The notes under the pieces were generated by a model that saw only the letters and a list, made by a program, of their open reading frames with translations, made no database searches and was not told the DNA's origin. A stretch of 34,189 bases of DNA. It comes from an uncultured bacterium. GTDB taxonomy: Bacteria; Bacillota; Clostridia; Christensenellales; UBA1242. Numbering within the stretch: position 1 is the first letter of the stretch; every line of letters begins with the position of its first letter. The stretch lies in the NCBI GenBank assembly GCA_949474265.1, contig CASXBC010000011.1:1-34189 (forward strand), written 5' to 3'. This document shows positions 27,066 to 34,189 of the stretch, piece after piece. The position numbers were made by a program, and so were the translations under genes.

Positions 27066-27431
27066 TTAATCTCTCTCAATTTTCATATTTTTTGGCAAAA
27101 AGATAAAAAGATTCTTATCAACCTCTTCCATTGTTGCACCAAGTGCAGCAATCATTCCACTAAGATAATTTAAAGCTTTGTTTTTGTCAGAATTGCTACA
27201 GCCTCTAAAATCAAGGAAAAACGCCTTGTTTTTCTTTAATAATTCTGCCTTTTCTTTGCAAAATTCAAAATCTTCTGGGTAATAGACCTTTACACCATCA
27301 ATTTCATCTGGCAATTCTTCTTTAATTTTTAAATTGTAAGTAGCCTTTTGTGGATTTTTTTTCTTTGCAACGACCTTAACATCATCACTTTCAAATCCAA
27401 AAGCTTTATAAATATAATTCATGAATCCCAT
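27066..27431 (-). CDS. sepF: Cell division protein SepF
   Basis: MGFMNYIYKAFGFESDD...AFFLDFRGCSNSDKNKALNYLSGMIAALGATMEEVDKNLFIFLPKNMKI. Confidence 0.9.
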   Translation of the reverse strand: MGFMNYIYKAFGFESDDVKVVAKKKNPQKATYNLKIKEELPDEIDGVKVYYPEDFEFCKEKAELLKKNKAFFLDFRGCSNSDKNKALNYLSGMIAALGATMEEVDKNLFIFLPKNMKIERD

Positions 27432-27536
27432 AATTTTTCTCACTTTTACTTTTAATTGTAACACATTTATTCTCACCAACAAAACAAAATAAGCTTTCAA
27501 AATAGTTGATTTTGTCAAAAAAACTAAAATTGCCTA

Positions 27537-27565
27537 TTGAAATCAGCTTTTCTTCATGTTATAAT
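27537..27565 (+). promoter_or_regulatory. Sigma-A promoter with extended -10 for the four-gene cassette
   Basis: TTGAAA (27537-27542), 17 nt ending TGT, TATAAT (27560-27565). Confidence 0.8.
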
Positions 27566-27593
27566 AGGATAGAAAAAACTAAGGAGAACAAAA

Positions 27594-28124
27594 ATGAATT
27601 GTATTAGAGAATTTCCAAGTATAAAAAAGAATTATATTGAACTGCGTGAAAAGCTCAACTTTTTGTGCTGTCAAATCAACGAAAAAGGTTTTGATGTTGA
27701 TACCCCACTTGTACGCATTGCCGAAAATGAAGAAATCACAAAGACAATCAACAAAATCAAGGATATTAAAAGTAATGTACAGCTTTTTACTAGCCTTTCT
27801 GTTTTAACAAATGAAGGGAAATCTCTACTTAAAACTGCTAACAAAAAATTGGAAAGAGAGAACAACCCATATTTCACAGCAAAAAAAGGCACTTTAAATG
27901 AAGTATTTTCAGATTGCTTTACCGCAATGAACTATCTTAAACTCGAAATTGGATTGCTTTCTATTGGAAAAACTTTAGGAGATGTTGATAGAGCAAAAGC
28001 TCTTTCTAAAAATGCAATAAACTCAATTCCTGCTACTTCATCAAATGACTCTGTTATTTTTTCTTCAGCACTTGCAATTGCAAAAGCTGAAGGTATAGTT
28101 CTTCATAACACAAAAGTTAAGTAA
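27594..28124 (+). CDS. Hypothetical protein, cassette ORF1
   Basis: SD AGGAG 8 nt before ATG; no recognised family. Confidence 0.78.
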   Translation: MNCIREFPSIKKNYIELREKLNFLCCQINEKGFDVDTPLVRIAENEEITKTINKIKDIKSNVQLFTSLSVLTNEGKSLLKTANKKLERENNPYFTAKKGTLNEVFSDCFTAMNYLKLEIGLLSIGKTLGDVDRAKALSKNAINSIPATSSNDSVIFSSALAIAKAEGIVLHNTKVK

Positions 28125-28150
28125 GAAAAAATAAAAGAAGGAGTTTGTAT

Positions 28151-28591
28151 ATGTATAATTTAGATGACAAATCTTTTGAAGCATTACTAAAAACACTTGT
28201 AGCAACACACAAAGCATTGATTGCCAACAATGGTATAGATGAGACATCAACTATTTATGCAAAGCAATCAAAAAATTTCCCTAGCTATGAATATACTCGT
28301 ATATTTACAAAAGTTAAACTAAATCCATTGAAACTTTTGTCTTTGGATAATAAATATTTTTCAAACTTTCAACGAATCTCAGAACTTATGGAATGTGCGG
28401 ACCTTTCTTTTAGAGAAAATCTAAAACCATGCACAGATAGAGAAAAGGTGGACAAGATTAAACTATTCCGTGCTTCAATTATTGAAAAAGCAAAACAAGA
28501 AACAAAAACTTATTATCAAGCATTTTCAACTGTATCCCCTAATTATTCAACAGGCAGAACAACATCTTCAGGCTATGGTGGAAAGAGATAA
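28151..28591 (+). CDS. Hypothetical protein, cassette ORF2
   Basis: SD AGAAGGAG before ATG 28151 (ORF-track TTG start is 2 codons upstream); C-term TGRTTSSGYGGKR. Confidence 0.76.
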   Translation: MYNLDDKSFEALLKTLVATHKALIANNGIDETSTIYAKQSKNFPSYEYTRIFTKVKLNPLKLLSLDNKYFSNFQRISELMECADLSFRENLKPCTDREKVDKIKLFRASIIEKAKQETKTYYQAFSTVSPNYSTGRTTSSGYGGKR

Positions 28592-28644
28592 ATTTTACAA
28601 TTAAATACATTAATGAATAACTTGCATACTAATTTGGAGGAATC

Positions 28645-29313
28645 ATGAATAAAATCAAACTACTTAAAAGCAACACAACAGCAATAGTAGTGATTAAAGC
28701 TATAGTCAAAGACTTAAAATTTGATGTTGACAAATTCGCAAACCATGTCAATTCAAGAACTTTAACAGAAAAGCTAATTTCAAAAGACTCAATCTTGAAC
28801 TCTTATGGCATTCTTGTAAAAAAACACTCAGATTGCAGAGCTTCTCTTTTAATTTACTTTCAGGAACAACAAGATATAAATATTGAGTTGGACTTTGACA
28901 GAGCTTCTGGTTCAAAAAAAGTGTCAAGAAAACAAGAAAAAATAAATTTAGCCAAGGAAGAATTTGTTTTAGCTTACAAAGATACTGACAGTTTGCTTAA
29001 TAAAATTTCTCTAACTTTTCAGAAAGTTAATGAAACAATTAAAGCTTTAATTTCAGGTGCCTTATTAGATGAATATTTGTCTAAAAAACAAAAAGAGGGT
29101 GGAAATGCTGGTAAAAAATCTCCAAAGCACACAACTAAAGAAATACTTGATTTAATAGACTGCCCTTCAACGACAGCACCTACCACCTCAAGACTTGATT
29201 CAAATTTCATTGCCGACAACTCTGTCTCAAGACTTGATAACAACCCTGAAATGCCAAAACAAAGTTCAAGACTTGATTCTACCATAGTAAATCCAAATGG
29301 AGATGGAAAATAA
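28645..29313 (+). CDS. Hypothetical protein, cassette ORF3, with SRLD repeat tail
   Basis: SD TTTGGAGG; tail TSRLDSN...VSRLDNN...SSRLDST. Confidence 0.78.
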   Translation: MNKIKLLKSNTTAIVVIKAIVKDLKFDVDKFANHVNSRTLTEKLISKDSILNSYGILVKKHSDCRASLLIYFQEQQDINIELDFDRASGSKKVSRKQEKINLAKEEFVLAYKDTDSLLNKISLTFQKVNETIKALISGALLDEYLSKKQKEGGNAGKKSPKHTTKEILDLIDCPSTTAPTTSRLDSNFIADNSVSRLDNNPEMPKQSSRLDSTIVNPNGDGK

Positions 29314-29373
29314 AGGATAATTTAATATAACAGTTCACATATTATCCTATTAAGCAGTTAAGCGAGGAAATAA

Positions 29374-30696
29374 ATGATTTTAAGATTAGAAAATATTATA
29401 TCTGGAAAATCCTTTAAAAATCTATATAAACTTTATAAAAACGATATTAAAAAACAATTATCAAACTATGAAAAAGAATTAAAAGAGGTATCAAAAAGCG
29501 ACACCTTCTTTTCAAGTCATAGAAAACAATATATTCAAAATCAAATAAATATATTAAAAGCCATGGAAAATAAAACTTCCATGGCTATTGATAAAAAATG
29601 CTTTTTTAAAAATTTGGAAAAAATTAAACAAGCATGTTTGGAAATACTTGCTTCAGGAAAAGATATAGATTTGACAATTGACAATGATTCTTCTCTAAAA
29701 AATATTCAATCAGATTTTGAATTTTATGCTTACACAAATCAAGAAATTGAAGCAATAATTAGTTTAAATAACATCCTAAAAGAAAATGGAATGACACAAA
29801 ATATATATTTATTTGACGATTGTATCAAAACCGAAAGAAATAAAGCTTGGGACTTAGAAACCGTTTTGATGACAAACAACGAAATTGATATTGTTTGCAA
29901 TTATATCAAAGAAAAAGAGTTTTCACCTTTTGAAGCAATGTTGTTTATACATAGATATATCACAAGCACTTTTAGATACAATTATGACAGCGAAATAGGA
30001 AATCTACATAGTAATTCCAATATAATTGGTGCATATAAATATGGAAAAATTGTTTGTTCAGGCTTTTCATCTCTTACAAAAGCTATTATAGATAAACTTC
30101 AATATCCCGAATTAAAATGTGAAATTGTAAGCTGTGCTCTTCTTCAAAATGATAAGTTTGAAAAACATGCTCACTGCTTAATTCATATACAAGACAAGAA
30201 ATATGATATATCTGGCTCTTATATGAACGACGCTTGTTGGGATTGTGAGAAAGAAAATATCAACGATGAAACTAGAAATAAGGAAATACTTGGAGAAGGT
30301 TTTGCTCACTGTATGTTTTCTGTTGAAAACCTGATGAAACTCAAATACTATGATGCTGAAAATTTCGAATATAAACCATGGAGATATTTTCATAGTTTTG
30401 ATAAAAGCAAAAATCGTTCTTTAGTAACCAAGTACAAAGATGATGAATTATTAGAGCAAAGTAAAAATCCAAATTATATCCCCGATATTGTTAAAAAATA
30501 TAAAGACTCTTCAAGACCAATATCTAAAGAGAACTACCTTAGAGCAATGTCTCGTGTGCTTACAAGGTCACTGAGTGAAAAATCTGTTGAAGAACAAAAA
30601 GCCACTGCAAAAGAACTGATTATACGTACATCCTCAAGTTTCCATTCTACTTTTAACTCAAGTGCAAAGCACAGTCTTATAAATGATGGGAAATAG
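29374..30696 (+). CDS. Transglutaminase-like (papain-fold) protein, cassette ORF4
   Basis: FSPFEAMLFIHRYITSTFRYNY ... GKIVCSGFSSLTKAII ... HAHCLIHIQDKKYDISGSYMNDACWDC: Cys, His and Asp in transglutaminase-core order. Confidence 0.65.
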   Translation: MILRLENIISGKSFKNLYKLYKNDIKKQLSNYEKELKEVSKSDTFFSSHRKQYIQNQINILKAMENKTSMAIDKKCFFKNLEKIKQACLEILASGKDIDLTIDNDSSLKNIQSDFEFYAYTNQEIEAIISLNNILKENGMTQNIYLFDDCIKTERNKAWDLETVLMTNNEIDIVCNYIKEKEFSPFEAMLFIHRYITSTFRYNYDSEIGNLHSNSNIIGAYKYGKIVCSGFSSLTKAIIDKLQYPELKCEIVSCALLQNDKFEKHAHCLIHIQDKKYDISGSYMNDACWDCEKENINDETRNKEILGEGFAHCMFSVENLMKLKYYDAENFEYKPWRYFHSFDKSKNRSLVTKYKDDELLEQSKNPNYIPDIVKKYKDSSRPISKENYLRAMSRVLTRSLSEKSVEEQKATAKELIIRTSSSFHSTFNSSAKHSLINDGK

Positions 30697-30902
30697 ATTT
30701 AAACAAAAAATTTACATTGGCACTCTTTAGAATAAATTAAGTTATAATTCTATAACAAATGAAAAATGCTTGAATAAAATATAAATTGATTATACATCGA
30801 GCCTAAAAATGACATAATATGATGAGGAGTAAAAATTCATCACCGAAAGTTACAATTGCATTGCTAACATTTACATTAAAACTAGATTTTTGAATTAGCA
30901 AT

Positions 30903-30934
30903 AAAAAAAGACTGAGTTTTCAGTCTTTTTTTGA
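30903..30934 (-). terminator. Terminator of tuf
   Basis: aaaaaaagactgagttttcagtcttttttt. Confidence 0.85.
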
Positions 30935-30939
30935 TTTTA

Positions 30940-32142
30940 TTATTCAATAACTTGAGAAACAACACCAGAACCAACTGTTCTTCCGCCTTCACGAATAGCG
31001 AAACGAAGTCCTTGCTCAATAGCAATTTCTTTAGAAAGTTCGATTGTCATTTTGATGTTATCTCCAGGCATAACCATTTCAACACCTGCAGGAAGTTCGA
31101 TTGTTCCTGTTACGTCAGTTGTTCTGAAATAGAATTGTGGTCTATAACCATTGAAGAATGGAGTGTGACGTCCGCCTTCTTCTTTCTTCAATACGTAAAC
31201 TTCAGCAGCAAATTTTGTGTGAGGTTTAATAGTACCAGGTTTGCAAAGAACTTGACCTCTTTCGATTTCTGTTCTTTGAATACCACGAAGAAGAATACCA
31301 ACGTTGAATCCAGCGATACCTTCATCAACAGTCTTTCTAAACATTTCAACGCCTGTTACAACAGTTTGCTTTTTAGCACCCATACCAACGATTTCAACAA
31401 CATCATTGATTCTAACGATACCTCTTTCAATTCTTCCTGTAGCAACTGTTCCACGACCTGTGATTGTGAAAACGTCTTCAACAGGCATAAGGAAAGGTTT
31501 GTCTGTATCTCTTTCTGGTTCAGGGATATAAGAATCAAGAGCATCAAGAAGTTCTTGAACAGGAACACAAGCAGGGTCACTTACGTTTCCAGCTTGAGCA
31601 GCTTCCAAAGCTTTAAGAGCTGAGCCCTTAATGATTGGAGTGTCATCTCCTGGGAATCCATATTCATTCAAGAGTTCTCTGATTTCCATTTCAACGAGTT
31701 CCAAAAGTTCTGGGTCGTCAACTTGGTCAGTTTTGTTCATGAAAACGAGGATATAAGGAACACCAACCTGTCTAGCAAGCAAAATGTGTTCTCTTGTTTG
31801 AGGCATAGGACCGTCTGTTGCAGCAACAACAAGGATAGCTCCGTCCATTTGTGCAGCACCTGTAATCATGTTTTTAACATAGTCAGCGTGTCCTGGGCAG
31901 TCAACGTGAGCATAGTGTCTCTTCTCTGTTTGATATTCAACGTGAGAAGTGTTGATTGTGATTCCTCTTGCTTTTTCTTCTGGAGCTTTGTCAATTTCAT
32001 CATATCTCATTTTTTGAGCAAAGCCCTTTGCTGCACTATACATAGTAATAGCAGCAGTCAATGTAGTTTTACCATGGTCAACGTGTCCGATTGTACCAAC
32101 GTTAACGTGTGGTTTAGTAATGTCATACTTACCTGTAGCCAT
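30940..32142 (-). CDS. tuf: Elongation factor Tu
   Basis: [72 protein letters not shown]. Confidence 0.98.
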   Translation of the reverse strand: MATGKYDITKPHVNVGTIGHVDHGKTTLTAAITMYSAAKGFAQKMRYDEIDKAPEEKARGITINTSHVEYQTEKRHYAHVDCPGHADYVKNMITGAAQMDGAILVVAATDGPMPQTREHILLARQVGVPYILVFMNKTDQVDDPELLELVEMEIRELLNEYGFPGDDTPIIKGSALKALEAAQAGNVSDPACVPVQELLDALDSYIPEPERDTDKPFLMPVEDVFTITGRGTVATGRIERGIVRINDVVEIVGMGAKKQTVVTGVEMFRKTVDEGIAGFNVGILLRGIQRTEIERGQVLCKPGTIKPHTKFAAEVYVLKKEEGGRHTPFFNGYRPQFYFRTTDVTGTIELPAGVEMVMPGDNIKMTIELSKEIAIEQGLRFAIREGGRTVGSGVVSQVIE

Positions 32143-32272
32143 TTTTAAAATCTCCTTTTTGTTTTTTACTGTTACATTTTAACATAATTTTTATAAATGT
32201 CAAAACAAATTCACTATATTTGTCAAAAATTTTATTTATCAGACGAACATAATTATTTATAGCAGAAAGCTA

Positions 32273-34189
32273 TTATTTCTTTCTGTTTCCAACGATTGTT
32301 TCAGCGATATTTCTTGGAACTTCAGCATATTTCAAGAATTCCATAGTGAATGTCCCACGTCCTTGTGTTTGAGAACGCAAATCTGTTGCATAACCAAACA
32401 TTTCGCCAAGAGGGACTTCAGCATTAACAACTTGTACGCCAGGTTTTGTTTCGTTTCCTGTCAAAATTCCACGACGTGAAGTCAAGTTACCCATAACTGT
32501 TCCAAGATAATCATCTGGAGCTTCAACTTGAACTTTCATAATAGGTTCAAGAAGAACAGGGTCTGCGTGCAATGCACCATCCTTAAATGCCATAGAACCA
32601 GCAATCTTGAAGGCTGCTTCTGATGAGTCAACTTCATGGTAAGAACCGTCAATCAAAGTAACTTTGAAGTCAACAGTTTCATAGCCAGCAATAACACCGT
32701 TTTTGCAAGCTTCTTGAATTCCATTGTTGATTGGTTGGATATATTCTTTTGGAACTGAACCACCAACAGTTTTGTCCTCAAATTGATAGCCTGTACCTGG
32801 TTCAAGAGGTTCAATATTGATAACGCAGTGACCGTATTGTCCCTTACCACCAGACTGTCTAATAAACTTACCCTCAGCCTTTGTTGCTTTTCTGATTGTC
32901 TCTTTATAAGCAACTTGTGGAGCACCAACATTAGCTTCAACTTTAAATTCACGAAGAAGTCTATCAACGATAATTTCAAGGTGAAGTTCGCCCATACCAG
33001 CAATAATTGTTTGACCTGTTTCTTGGTCAGTATAAGTTTTGAAAGTTGGGTCTTCTTCAGCAAGTTTTACAAGTGCAAGCACCATTTTTTCTTGCATAAG
33101 CTTTGTTTTTGGCTCAATAGCAACCCTAATAACAGGTTCTGGGAATTCCATACTTTCCAAAACAATTGGTTTCTTTTCATCACAAAGAGTTTCTCCTGTG
33201 ATTGTGTCTTTAAGACCAACGATAGCAGCAATGTCTCCAGCACCAACTTCTTTAATTTCTTCTCTTTGGTTTGAGTGCATTCTGATAAGTCTTCCAACTC
33301 TTTCTTTTTCACCCTTGTTAGAGTTGTAAACATACGAGCCTGCAGTGAGTTTTCCTGAGTAAACTCTAAAGAATGCAAGACGTCCAACAAATGGGTCTGT
33401 CATAATTTTGAATGCAAGACCAGCAAATGGAGCATCTTCGCTTGGAGCTCTTGTCTCCTCAGCACCTGTATCTGGATTTGTTCCAGCAATTTGTTCAATG
33501 TCAAGTGGAGATGGAAGATATTCAACCATAGCATCCAAAAGCATCTGAACACCTTTATTTTTATAAGAAGAACCGCAAAGAACAGGAACAAGAACTCTGT
33601 TAATAGTTGCCTTTCTCAATGTTTTTTTAAGTTCATCCAAAGTGATTTCATCACCATTGAAATATTTTTCAAGCAAAGCATCATCAGTTTCAACGATTTT
33701 TTCAATCAATTCATCATGAAGAGCTTGTGCCTTATCTTTGTATTCTGCAGGAACATCACAAACATTAATTTTTGTCCCCATGTCATCTTCATAGATTTCA
33801 GCCTTCATAGTGAGAAGGTCAATAATTCCTTTGAAGGTATCAGCTTCGCCAATTGGCATTTGAATTGCAATAGGGTTTGTTTTAAGTCTATCTCTGATAG
33901 AATTTACACAACCAAAGAAATCTGCAGCATCTCTATCCATCTTGTTTACATAGATAATGATAGGGACTTTGTAATTTGCAGCCTGTCTCCAAACAGTTTC
34001 AGTTTGAGGTTGAACCTTATCACGAGCTGAAAGCACCAAAACCGAACCATCAAGAACTTTCAAAGAACGTTCAACTTCAACAGTGAAGTCAACGTGTCCT
34101 GGAGTGTCAATAATGTTGATTTTGTGACCTTTCCATTGGCAAGTTGTGCAGGCAGAAGTGATAGTGATACCTCTTTCTTGCTCTTGTGC
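32273..34189 (-). CDS. fusA: Elongation factor G (N-terminus cut by window end)
   Basis: Open to the window edge: [53 protein letters not shown]...; C-term [21 protein letters not shown]. Confidence 0.97.
   Translation of the reverse strand, partial: AQEQERGITITSACTTCQWKGHKINIIDTPGHVDFTVEVERSLKVLDGSVLVLSARDKVQPQTETVWRQAANYKVPIIIYVNKMDRDAADFFGCVNSIRDRLKTNPIAIQMPIGEADTFKGIIDLLTMKAEIYEDDMGTKINVCDVPAEYKDKAQALHDELIEKIVETDDALLEKYFNGDEITLDELKKTLRKATINRVLVPVLCGSSYKNKGVQMLLDAMVEYLPSPLDIEQIAGTNPDTGAEETRAPSEDAPFAGLAFKIMTDPFVGRLAFFRVYSGKLTAGSYVYNSNKGEKERVGRLIRMHSNQREEIKEVGAGDIAAIVGLKDTITGETLCDEKKPIVLESMEFPEPVIRVAIEPKTKLMQEKMVLALVKLAEEDPTFKTYTDQETGQTIIAGMGELHLEIIVDRLLREFKVEANVGAPQVAYKETIRKATKAEGKFIRQSGGKGQYGHCVINIEPLEPGTGYQFEDKTVGGSVPKEYIQPINNGIQEACKNGVIAGYETVDFKVTLIDGSYHEVDSSEAAFKIAGSMAFKDGALHADPVLLEPIMKVQVEAPDDYLGTVMGNLTSRRGILTGNETKPGVQVVNAEVPLGEMFGYATDLRSQTQGRGTFTMEFLKYAEVPRNIAETIVGNRKK

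Noticed and set aside
30820-30880. Hammerhead-like string tGATGAg...CGAAAg downstream of cassette ORF4
   Set aside because: The conserved C3 is A, stem II would be only about 2 bp, and no stem I/cleavage-site arrangement could be drawn; GATGA/TCATC forms a competing hairpin.
30931-34030. Long plus-strand ORFs opposite tuf and fusA (up to 230 aa)
   Set aside because: Antisense shadows of highly expressed, codon-biased genes; Ser/Asn/Phe-rich with no motifs.
1-34189. CRISPR arrays, rRNA genes, transposases, phage genes
   Set aside because: No regularly spaced direct repeats with unique spacers, no rRNA sequence, and no transposase, integrase or phage structural motifs found by reading; the 39-bp SRLD repeat is coding.

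Overview
This is a low-GC, Firmicutes-like chromosomal window. Most of it is housekeeping backbone, largely on the minus strand: glmS, rsmD, alr, an M1-like peptidase lipoprotein, a DnaD-like/DnaI pair, MBL, NUDIX and dNMP-kinase-like genes, era-ybeY-yqfD-yqfC-(acidic membrane protein)-floA, two large lipoproteins, an Ogg-type glycosylase, rplU-prp-rpmA, rluD-lspA, sepF, and tuf-fusA (fusA is cut by the window end). There are two tRNAs, Lys-CTT and Trp-CCA. Two regions look like genuine accessory material. (1) The islet at about 11.08-13.57 kb holds an ATP-grasp gene split by a G10 homopolymer (a G9 tract would restore a 336-aa ORF) and overlapping a radical SAM gene. Divergent from it is a heavily self-complementary intergenic element of about 330 nt with its own candidate promoter and T-run, so possibly a structured RNA. 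The islet is bounded by a perfect 15-bp inverted repeat. (2) The block at 27.54-30.70 kb is a plus-strand four-gene cassette of unrecognised proteins behind a near-consensus sigma-A promoter. It ends in a transglutaminase-like Cys/His/Asp protein, and the preceding protein carries three copies of an SRLD motif at exact 39-bp spacing. Product names come from reading the translations for motifs and family resemblance; no database search was run.
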